The notes under the pieces were generated by a model. The model was not told where the DNA came from. It worked only from the letters and a program-made list of their open reading frames with translations, and made no database searches. Below are positions 1 to 5,547 of a stretch of DNA of 5,547 nt, in pieces. The first letter of the stretch is position 1. The number at the start of each line of letters is the position of its first letter. This stretch comes from Streptomyces speibonae (GTDB lineage Bacteria > Actinomycetota > Actinomycetes > Streptomycetales > Streptomycetaceae): contig KL568601.1 of the NCBI GenBank assembly GCA_000715605.1, forward strand, positions 7,148 through 12,694. Direction: 5' to 3'. A program made the position numbers and the translations under genes.

Positions 1-3000
1 TACGCGAGTAGCCGCCGGTCGGAGAGGCCGAAGAGCCGCAGTCCGGTGCCGTCCTTGTCGACCACCGCCATCCTGCCGTGCGCCGCGTCCAGGGTACGGA
101 CGCGGCTGAGCAGCGCGTTGGTGTCGAACTCCCCGGGCGGCCGGACCCGTACCGTGACGACGCTCCCGCCGACGCCGACCGCCGCCCGCAGGTCGTCGGG
201 GGGCCCGGCCAGGGCGACCGGCGGTGCGAACGCGCGTCCGGTGACGGACTGGTCCTCGGCCGCGGGGGCCGGGGTGTCGAACGTGGCGGGCCAGCCCTTC
301 TCCAGGTCGAGGACCAGGAACCGCAGCCGGCCGAGGTCGGCGCCGATGCGGCCGGTGGGGTTGACCAGATAGCGGCCGGAGGCGTCGAGGCGGGGCGTGT
401 ACAGGGGACACAGCCCGGGGAAGCCGGTGTTGTTCCAGTTCCGGAAGCGGCGCGGGGTCCCGCCCAGCCGCCACGCCTCCAGCACCCCCTGTTCCGTGCA
501 GGTGACCAGGACCTGCCCGTTGCCGCTGACCGTCGCGGAGGCGGCGGCCCGCTCGCCCCAGGGGCGGCTGAGCCTTCCGTCCTCGAGGTCCCAGGCGACC
601 AGCCGGCCGCGCCGGTCGTCCGCCTCGGCGCCGGCGGGCACGATCCGCGCCACCACCGTGCCGTCCGCGCCGAACCACGCCTGCGCCGCGTCCCAGCCGC
701 GGGGCGGGGCGAGCGTCCGCCCGGTACGGCGGCCGTCCTCGGTGCGCCACACGAGCACGCCCTCGCGGGGGACCGCGGCGAGGACGCGCGCACCGTCGCC
801 GTCGAAACGCAGGTCGTGCACGCCCCGCAGGTTGTCCTCGACGTCCGCGACCCTGCGCAGGGGGACGAGCTTCAGGGCACGCGGGTCGGGCCCTGTGGTG
901 TCGCGCACGCCGAGCGAGACCAGGCCCCAGTCGTTCGCCCGGGCGACGACGCTCCCGTCGGGGGAGACCGCGATCCGCTCGTTGTCGCTGTCCTTGGTGC
1001 GTGACCAGGGCTTCTCCCGCTTCTCCACCTCCAGGTCCACGCCCACGAACGCGCCGTTCCTCAGCAGCGCGTACAACTGCCCGCCGTTCTCGGTGAGCGC
1101 GACGTCCTCGACCTCGTCACGGTTCTCCACCGCGATCCGCTCCACGTCCCGCAGCCGCAGGTACTGCGCGAGCAGCGCGGACCGCGCGTCCGGGCGGGCG
1201 TCCGTGCGGTACGCGGCGGCGGTGAACAGCGAGGAGGTCACCAGCGACACGTCGTCGTACGTCGCCGCCTGCTGGGCCAGCCGGTCCGACGCCAGCCGCC
1301 GCTGCTCCTCGAGCAGGTTCAGATACAGCACGGACACCACCGAGGCGGCCACCACGGCCAGGACCGTGACCGTCACGCCCAGGTACCGCAGCCACCGCCT
1401 GCGCCGCTCGGACCTGGACGCCTCGCGTCTCTTGCGCTCCCGCAGGGCGGTACCCGCCGCGATGAACTCCCGGTCGTCGTCGGTCAGTTCGTCACCCCGC
1501 TCGGCGAGCCAGCGCTCCGCCGCAGCGAGCGCGGGATCCTCCAGCAGGGCCCCGTCCGGCCGTCCCTCCCGCCACCAGCGCGCCCGGTCGTAGCGCAGCT
1601 CGCCGCGCCACGCGAGGAACGCGCGGTCGCTCTCCAGCTGCTCGGCCAGCGGCTGCCAGTGCTCGATGAGGGCCTCGTGCGCCAGCTCGACCGTCTCGCC
1701 CCGCTCGGGGTCCGCGCCCAGCACCAGCACACGCGCCTCGGCCAGCCGCCGGGCGATGGCCCACTGCTCCTCGCCCGCGTCACGGCGGGCGAGCCGGGCC
1801 CGCAGCGCCGTGGTGCCGCCCGGGGGCAGCTGGATCAGCGCACGGAGCAGACCGGCCGCCGTGTGCGGCGGCGCGCCCCGCAGCGCGCGGCGCCAGGCCG
1901 AGTCCGCCGTGCTGCTCAGCACGCCGCCCACGCCGCCCAGTTCGCGGTAGGTGTCCAGGCGGAGCCGCCCGCCGACCTGGTGTTCCCACAGGGTGGTCAG
2001 GACGAACCCCAGCAGCGGCAGGGCCCCGGGCCGGCCCGCCGCGTCGTCGACGAGGCGCTCGGCCAGCCCGCTGTCGTACTCCATCCCGGGGAAGGACCGC
2101 AGCGGCAGCCGGACCACCTCGGTGAGCTGCTCGTGGCTCATCAGGCCCAGGGGGTGGGCGGGCGCGCTGCCGAGCAGCCGGCTCAGCTCCGGGTGGCGCA
2201 GCGCGGCGTCCTGGAAGTCGGTGCGCAGGACCACGAGGACGCCGACGCCGTGCCGGGCGCAGGCGTCCCTCAGGGCGTCCACCAGCTCCCGCAGTTCGTC
2301 CTCGGGGCGCAGCAGCAGGGTCTCCGCCTGGTCGAGGGCCAGGACCGTCCCCCGGGCGGGACTCCCTTCCGTCAGTGCCTCGCGGACCGTGCGGGCGTCG
2401 GGCAGCCGGCCGTCGGCGCGCAGGGTGACGACCTCCACCCCCTGGTCCCGCAGACGGGGTGTCACACCGGCCATCAGCAGGGAGGACTTGCCCGAGCCGG
2501 AGGGGCCGGTCAGCGTCACGCAGCCCTCGGGCAGACCGCCGGGGCAGAGCAGGTCGGCCACGGCGGTGACGTCCTCGTCCCGGCCGAAGAAGTGCGCGCT
2601 GAGCTCCTCGGTGAAGGGGCGCAGCCCGGGGAAGGGCGAGGCGGGCGCGAGGAGTCCGGCCAGGGCCGGTACCTCGTCCAGGACGGTGCCGGTCGGGATG
2701 CAGAAGCTCTGGCCGCGGCGCGGTGACGAGACCGACGCGACGATGCCGACCACGGCGCCGAGTTCCCGGTCCCACACCGGTGAGCCGCTGAAGCCGCGCT
2801 GGACCGGATCGGCCTGTGCGTCGGACGGGGACATCTGCAGGCGCCCGGTGCCGGTGCGGGCGCGCAGGACGGCGGTGTGCCAGCCGCCGCCGGTGCCGTC
2901 GTCGGGCAGGCCGAAAACGATCGCCTGGTGGTTCCACACCGTGCGGGGCGACACCATCGGCACCGGGCGGGCGCCGGGCAGCGGGCCGGCCAGCGACAGG

Positions 3001-3293
3001 ACGGCGACGTCCCCGCTGCCGTCGTCGCGTACCGGGACCCAGTCGCGGATGACGGCCCCGGTCTCCTCGCCGGCCCCGAGGGCGAGACGGACCCGGACGG
3101 CGGAGGGCGGGGGCTCGGCACGGGTCAGGGGCAGCCGGGAGGCGCCCAGGACGACGTGGGCGCAGGTCAGGACCAGGGTGGGGGCGATGAGCACCCCGAG
3201 GCCGCCGATGTGCCCGTCGGCCGCCTCGACCTGGACGGTCGCGGCGGCGAGGACGTCCTCGGCCACCTGTTCCGATGCGGTCGACTCGGCCAT
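1..3293 (-). CDS. Trypsin-like protease / nSTAND1 NTPase / transmembrane / WD40-like propeller protein (3' end outside window)
   Basis: One unbroken frame of 1097 codons runs off the left edge. Residues ~10-205 form a trypsin-like protease with a plausible triad: His46 in TCAHVV, Asp95 in GDVAVL, Ser169 in GFSGSPVW. Residues ~219-242 (FPGLRPF...FFGRDE) match the usual entry to an nSTAND1 NTPase. Walker A is GPSGSGKSS (263-271, Lys269) and Walker B is LALDQAE (Asp321, Glu324). Later family-like motifs are VVLRTDF (354-360), LPLLGFVLTTLWE (425-437) and HEALIEHW (539-546). A basic stretch (618-636) precedes a single hydrophobic helix (~636-659) and a short helical linker. From ~720 to the edge, divergent blade-like repeats (SPDG, LVAWDLEDG, VLVWRTEDG) suggest a beta-propeller. 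No N-terminal signal peptide is seen, so the protease and NTPase should be cytoplasmic and the propeller external. ATG 3293 is chosen for its GGGGGAG six bases upstream; GTG 3311 is possible in the same frame. No TTA codon was noticed. The domain calls are firm; the biological role (regulated proteolysis, perhaps defence) is inferred. Confidence 0.9.
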   Translation of the reverse strand, partial: MAESTASEQVAEDVLAAATVQVEAADGHIGGLGVLIAPTLVLTCAHVVLGASRLPLTRAEPPPSAVRVRLALGAGEETGAVIRDWVPVRDDGSGDVAVLSLAGPLPGARPVPMVSPRTVWNHQAIVFGLPDDGTGGGWHTAVLRARTGTGRLQMSPSDAQADPVQRGFSGSPVWDRELGAVVGIVASVSSPRRGQSFCIPTGTVLDEVPALAGLLAPASPFPGLRPFTEELSAHFFGRDEDVTAVADLLCPGGLPEGCVTLTGPSGSGKSSLLMAGVTPRLRDQGVEVVTLRADGRLPDARTVREALTEGSPARGTVLALDQAETLLLRPEDELRELVDALRDACARHGVGVLVVLRTDFQDAALRHPELSRLLGSAPAHPLGLMSHEQLTEVVRLPLRSFPGMEYDSGLAERLVDDAAGRPGALPLLGFVLTTLWEHQVGGRLRLDTYRELGGVGGVLSSTADSAWRRALRGAPPHTAAGLLRALIQLPPGGTTALRARLARRDAGEEQWAIARRLAEARVLVLGADPERGETVELAHEALIEHWQPLAEQLESDRAFLAWRGELRYDRARWWREGRPDGALLEDPALAAAERWLAERGDELTDDDREFIAAGTALRERKRREASRSERRRRWLRYLGVTVTVLAVVAASVVSVLYLNLLEEQRRLASDRLAQQAATYDDVSLVTSSLFTAAAYRTDARPDARSALLAQYLRLRDVERIAVENRDEVEDVALTENGGQLYALLRNGAFVGVDLEVEKREKPWSRTKDSDNERIAVSPDGSVVARANDWGLVSLGVRDTTGPDPRALKLVPLRRVADVEDNLRGVHDLRFDGDGARVLAAVPREGVLVWRTEDGRRTGRTLAPPRGWDAAQAWFGADGTVVARIVPAGAEADDRRGRLVAWDLEDGRLSRPWGERAAASATVSGNGQVLVTCTEQGVLEAWRLGGTPRRFRNWNNTGFPGLCPLYTPRLDASGRYLVNPTGRIGADLGRLRFLVLDLEKGWPATFDTPAPAAEDQSVTGRAFAPPVALAGPPDDLRAAVGVGGSVVTVRVRPPGEFDTNALLSRVRTLDAAHGRMAVVDKDGTGLRLFGLSDRRLLA

Positions 3294-3299
3294 CCCCGT

Positions 3300-3306
3300 C
3301 TCCCCC
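3300..3306 (-). promoter_or_regulatory. Ribosome binding site of the protease-STAND gene
   Basis: On the minus strand GGGGGAG lies six bases before ATG 3293, a good match to the anti-Shine-Dalgarno end of 16S rRNA. It favours ATG 3293 over the in-frame GTG at 3311, which would place this purine run inside the coding region. Confidence 0.65.
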
Positions 3307-3394
3307 GCCACGGCTGCCCCGCCCGCCGGCCCTGTCGTACCGAGGTCACACCAGCACCGCGCACCCGGCAAGATTGTTTCGGGCCAACGCCGAC

Positions 3395-3408
3395 CGCCCG
3401 GCCGGGCG
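3395..3408. repeat. 14-bp perfect palindrome CGCCCGGCCGGGCG
   Basis: The sequence equals its own reverse complement over 14 bases. It lies about 100 bases upstream of the STAND gene start and just downstream of the glxA terminator. It could be a regulator site or part of the terminator structure. GC-rich palindromes also arise by chance in DNA of this composition, so no function is claimed. Confidence 0.4.
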
Positions 3409-3470
3409 CGGTACGGGAAAGGGGGCGCCCCCCTTCTCGGAGGACGCCCCCTGTCTCACGGCCGTACCGC
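3408..3470. repeat. 9-bp inverted repeat enclosing the glxA terminator
   Basis: GCGGTACGG at 3408-3416 is the exact reverse complement of CCGTACCGC at 3462-3470. The arms flank the inner terminator-like stem, and the right arm includes the last base of the glxA TAG stop. In a transcript they could close a larger multi-part stem around the inner hairpin. Confidence 0.5.
3420..3452 (-). terminator. Probable rho-independent terminator of cslA-glxA
   Basis: In the minus-strand transcript an 8-bp stem, AGGGGGCG paired with CGCCCCCT, begins 17 bases after the glxA stop and is followed by a short T run (TTTCCC). Short U tracts are usual for actinobacterial terminators. The loop contains extra G and C runs, including a self-complementary GGGGGCGCCCCC, so alternative pairings are possible. 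The position directly after glxA fits the end of the cslA-glxA transcript. Confidence 0.65.
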
Positions 3471-3476
3471 TACGGC
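3461..3476. repeat. Short hairpin spanning the glxA stop codon
   Basis: GCCGTA (3461-3466) and TACGGC (3471-3476) form a 6-bp stem with the four-base loop CCGC (GCGG in the transcript). It covers the TAG stop at 3470-3472. Its 3461-3466 arm overlaps the right arm of the larger inverted repeat, so the two structures cannot form together. Confidence 0.4.
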
Positions 3477-5410
3477 ACCTGGACCCACTGGGCCTTGCTG
3501 GGCGTGCCGTCGCCGTTGTTGACGAAGAGCATGTACCAGCCGGACTGGACCAGGTTCCGGTTCTCCGGGACCGTCACGGTGATCTGGTCGCCGTCGGTCT
3601 CGAAGGCCAGCGCGATGGAGCGCTGGTCCACGTCGGTGACGTGGGTGGAGGCGCTCGGCCGGATCAGCCGCACGCTCTTGATGGACGCGGCGTCCTTCGA
3701 GGTGAAGGTGCCGGACTCACCGCGCCCGATCTCCTTCGGCCCGCCGGACAGGTCGGGCTGCTCGGTGTCGCCGTACAGGTACGGCGGGGTGTAGATCTCG
3801 ATGCGCTGCTCGAACTTGCCCGGCTTGGTGTTGGCCTTGTCGGCGTAGAGCGAGTCGGAGCCGAAGACCATCACCCGGCCGTCGGGCAGCAGGATGGACC
3901 CGGAGTGGTAGTTGCGGCCCACCAGCGGATCGGCGACCCGCTCGAAGGTGTTCTTCTCCGTGTCGTAGATCCGCGCCTCGAGGATGTTGGAGTCGCTGCG
4001 GCCGCGGTAGTCCTCCGAGCCGCCGGTGACCAGCACGTCGTCGTTCGGCAGGATCGAGGCCTGCGGGTAGCGGGTGCCCTTGTCCAGCGAGGGGCCGTCC
4101 ACGAACTTCGGGTCGTCGGCCTTGAGGTCGACGATCCGGGTCTTCTCACTGGACAGCTTGGACTCGCCGACGCCGCCGCCGCCGATCACCATGTACTTCT
4201 CGTCCTGGGCGGGCGGCAGCAGCACCGTGCCGGACGTCTCCATCATGTTCGGGTCGCTGAGCCCGGGGATCTTTTCGAACTTGTTGGTCTCCACGTCCCA
4301 GATGCCGGGGTCGCGGCCCACGTCGTCCGGACCGTAGCCCGCGTTGGAGCCCGAGTAGAAGATCTTGCCGTTCTGCATCAGGAACAGCGCCGGGTACGTC
4401 GGGAACTGACGCACCTCGTCGGTGTACGTCCACTCCTTGGTCTCCGGGTCGTAGATCTCGTTCTTGCCCGGGACCAGCTGGCCGATGTCGTCGAGGCCGG
4501 AGACGCTGAGGATCCTTCCGTCGCTCAGGGTGGTGAGCGTCGGGTACCAGCGCGACTCCTTCATCGGGTCGACCTTGATGTACTTCTCGGCGACCGGGTC
4601 GAACTCGAAGGCGTCGTCGATGCCCTGGAAGTCCTTCTTGTCCAGGGCGAGCTTCTCGGCGATGCCGTACGTGTTCTGCGCGTCCTCGCCCTTGAGACCC
4701 TGCACGGTGTAGTTGTCCTGCGTGCCGGTCGCGTACTTGTTGCCCTCCTTCTCCGCCTCGACGTAGGTGCGGCCGTAGCCCGGGGTGTTGCCCAGGAACT
4801 CGCCGGTCTCCTTGTCGAAGTTCTTCTTGGCCCGGGGGACGAGCACCGGGTCCTTGGAGACGAAGGTCTTGCCGTTCTCCTTGCCGACGAACTTGGTGCC
4901 GGCCGGCAGGGTGATCGGCTTGTCCGGGTTCTCGTTGTGGACGACCATCAGGCCGCCCGCCTTCTTCACGTCACCCTTGAGCTTCTCGTACCGCTTGGTG
5001 CCGCCGGCGATCAGCAGGTTGCCGTTGGCCAGCTGGGTGTGGCCGGTGCAGAACAGGTCGGCGGGCGTCGGCACCTTCTTGACGGTCCCCTTGACCGGGT
5101 CCCAGATGCGGGTGTCGTACTTCTTCGCGTCGAAGTTGTCCTGGTTGTTGCCCGAGCCCGCGACGAGCAGCACCTTGCCGGTGTGCAGCAGCGCCGCGTG
5201 GATCGTGTTCTGCCGGTACTCCTCGGGAAACTCGATGATCTCCCACTTGCCGTTCGCGGCTTTGTACTCGGGCTGGTTGATCTTGTACTGGTGGTATTTC
5301 TCGGTGCCGAAGCGGTACAGCCACGGACCGTTCATCCCGGCCAGCGCTAGTACCACCGCCGTGCCTATCGCGATCCGACGGGCGCGACGGCGGCCTGCAC
5401 GGTCAGTCAT
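3470..5410 (-). CDS. glxA: GlxA, galactose oxidase-like radical copper oxidase
   Basis: This complete 646-residue protein matches the Streptomyces GlxA family, which oxidises an alcohol group with reduction of O2 to H2O2. It acts outside the membrane on the glycan made by CslA at hyphal tips. Residues 7-12 are arginine-rich, followed by a short hydrophobic segment (~13-25) that serves as signal or anchor; an ALA at 22-24 leaves cleavage possible. Active-site residues by alignment to galactose oxidase are Cys121 (LFCTGH) and Tyr289, which form the thioether cofactor; Trp288 (RWYP), which stacks on it; and copper ligands Tyr501, His502 (RNYHSG) and His590 (SASTHVTD). Kelch-like strands (NGNLLIAGG, DGRILSVSG, DDVLVTGG, DGRVMVFGS) form the propeller, and residues ~535-646 form the C-terminal DUF1929-type domain carrying His590. 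A charged insert separates Cys121 from Trp288. The start overlaps the upstream stop as ATGA, so translation is probably coupled. Identity is high confidence; the natural substrate is not shown by sequence. Confidence 0.96.
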   Translation of the reverse strand: MTDRAGRRRARRIAIGTAVVLALAGMNGPWLYRFGTEKYHQYKINQPEYKAANGKWEIIEFPEEYRQNTIHAALLHTGKVLLVAGSGNNQDNFDAKKYDTRIWDPVKGTVKKVPTPADLFCTGHTQLANGNLLIAGGTKRYEKLKGDVKKAGGLMVVHNENPDKPITLPAGTKFVGKENGKTFVSKDPVLVPRAKKNFDKETGEFLGNTPGYGRTYVEAEKEGNKYATGTQDNYTVQGLKGEDAQNTYGIAEKLALDKKDFQGIDDAFEFDPVAEKYIKVDPMKESRWYPTLTTLSDGRILSVSGLDDIGQLVPGKNEIYDPETKEWTYTDEVRQFPTYPALFLMQNGKIFYSGSNAGYGPDDVGRDPGIWDVETNKFEKIPGLSDPNMMETSGTVLLPPAQDEKYMVIGGGGVGESKLSSEKTRIVDLKADDPKFVDGPSLDKGTRYPQASILPNDDVLVTGGSEDYRGRSDSNILEARIYDTEKNTFERVADPLVGRNYHSGSILLPDGRVMVFGSDSLYADKANTKPGKFEQRIEIYTPPYLYGDTEQPDLSGGPKEIGRGESGTFTSKDAASIKSVRLIRPSASTHVTDVDQRSIALAFETDGDQITVTVPENRNLVQSGWYMLFVNNGDGTPSKAQWVQVP

Positions 5411-5547
5411 TCCTTACGTCCCCCAAGTCCACCAAGGGCGATTTGCATGGTCTGGTCGTTGCCGGGGTTGCCGCCCCCGGGTCCGCCCGGCCCTTCGGGG
5501 CCTCCTGATCCGCCCGGTGCGCCGTGGGAACCGGTCCAGGCGGGCCG
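5407..5547 (-). CDS. cslA: C-terminal end of CslA, cellulose synthase-like glycosyltransferase (5' part outside window)
   Basis: Reading from the right edge, 47 codons including a TGA stop at 5409-5407 are open in one frame. The visible protein begins RPAWTGSHG, continues with a glycine- and proline-rich stretch, and ends in ALGGLGGRKE. No catalytic or membrane segment of a family 2 glycosyltransferase is in view, so the call rests on position. In Streptomyces the gene that overlaps the glxA start is cslA, whose product makes a beta-glucan at hyphal tips. The four-base ATGA overlap indicates one transcript with glxA. The tail is low-complexity, probably disordered, and would lie after the last membrane helix. 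Confidence 0.8.
   Translation of the reverse strand, partial: RPAWTGSHGAPGGSGGPEGPGGPGGGNPGNDQTMQIALGGLGGRKE
5419..5424 (-). promoter_or_regulatory. Ribosome binding site of glxA, inside the end of cslA
   Basis: GGGGGA on the minus strand lies eight bases before ATG 5410. A second purine run, AAGGA at 5411-5415, directly abuts the ATG and is too close to be used. The site lies within the last codons of the upstream gene, which fits translational coupling. Confidence 0.5.

Larger units (their letters stand above)
3294..3469. other. glxA to STAND-gene intergenic region
   Basis: This gap of 176 bases holds the probable glxA terminator (3420-3452), a long-range inverted repeat (3408-3416 with 3462-3470), a 14-bp palindrome (3395-3408) and the STAND gene's ribosome binding site. 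An AT-richer patch around 3370-3380 is the most promoter-like part by composition. However, I could not find a convincing pair of -35 and -10 hexamers for the main sigma factor with normal spacing. The separation, the terminator and the separate ribosome binding site suggest that the STAND gene has its own promoter, but readthrough from cslA-glxA cannot be excluded. Confidence 0.5.

Noticed and set aside
1780..2937. Minus-strand open frame of about 385 codons inside the STAND gene
   Set aside because: It is out of frame with the protease and NTPase motifs and is Arg/Pro/Gly-rich. The frame from 3293 carries the triad and both Walker motifs across this same stretch.
3309..3311. GTG at 3311 as the start of the STAND gene
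   Set aside because: It is in frame, but ATG 3293 has GGGGGAG at ideal spacing and the extra six codons add no domain sequence. It is kept only as a lesser alternative.
3294..3407. Sigma-70-type promoter for the STAND gene
   Set aside because: TTGGCC and TTGCCG resemble -35 boxes, and TACGAC weakly resembles a -10, but no pair has acceptable spacing, so no promoter was annotated.
78..3522. Several plus-strand open frames opposite the STAND gene (around 78-1004, 397-1593, 1659-2726 and 1951-3522)
   Set aside because: They are antisense to the domain-bearing minus-strand frame and translate to Arg/Ser- or Gly/Gln-rich sequence without motifs, as expected in very GC-rich DNA.
3275..5350. Long plus-strand open frame (about 690 codons) antisense to glxA and the intergenic region
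   Set aside because: It lies opposite glxA, whose frame has intact active-site motifs. Its translation is a Val/Leu/Asp/Gly/Arg-rich low-complexity protein of the type produced antisense to GC-rich genes, with no recognisable domain.
5389..5410. Twin-arginine (Tat) signal at the GlxA N-terminus
   Set aside because: Arginines at 7-9 and 11-12 precede the hydrophobic segment, but the consensus residues after the RR pair are weak, so I call only a signal or membrane anchor.
1..5547. tRNA, rRNA, CRISPR array, insertion sequence or tandem repeat
   Set aside because: None was seen. The three minus-strand genes and one 176-bp gap account for the whole window, with no direct-repeat spacing or transposase motifs.

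Overview
The window looks like Streptomyces chromosomal DNA. It is very GC-rich, codon third positions are almost always G or C, and the right-hand part is a cslA-glxA locus of the kind known from Streptomyces. All three genes supported here lie on the minus strand, so transcription runs from high to low coordinates. I find no plus-strand gene, RNA gene, insertion sequence or CRISPR array.

Right edge (5407-5547): the last 47 codons of a gene whose stop overlaps the glxA start as ATGA. From position, this is the 3' end of cslA, the cellulose-synthase-like glycosyltransferase. Only a Gly/Pro-rich C-terminal tail is visible.

Middle (3470-5410): a complete glxA, 646 aa, encoding a membrane-linked radical copper oxidase of the galactose oxidase type. 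The Cys/Tyr cross-link pair, stacking Trp and copper ligands are all present. CslA makes a beta-glucan at hyphal tips and GlxA oxidises or processes it, so the pair belongs to apical growth and morphogenesis. A GC-rich stem-loop with a short T tract follows the glxA stop.

Left (1-3293): one very long reading frame, open to the window edge (1097 codons seen, no stop). It encodes a multidomain protein: an N-terminal trypsin-like protease with an intact His/Asp/Ser triad, an nSTAND1-type P-loop NTPase, a basic linker, one transmembrane helix and a divergent WD40-like beta-propeller. It is easy to miss because it has no stop inside the window and shorter shadow frames overlap it. The order (cytoplasmic protease and switch ATPase, external propeller) suggests a transmembrane signal-activated protease. 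STAND proteins of this sort have been proposed as conflict or immunity systems in multicellular bacteria. This gene is the most interesting item here. From memory, model streptomycetes have the endoglucanase gene cslZ directly after glxA, so the STAND-protease gene may occupy that place in this strain.

The 176-bp gap between glxA and the STAND gene holds a probable terminator, nested and competing inverted repeats, a 14-bp palindrome and a good ribosome binding site. I could not identify a convincing promoter in it.
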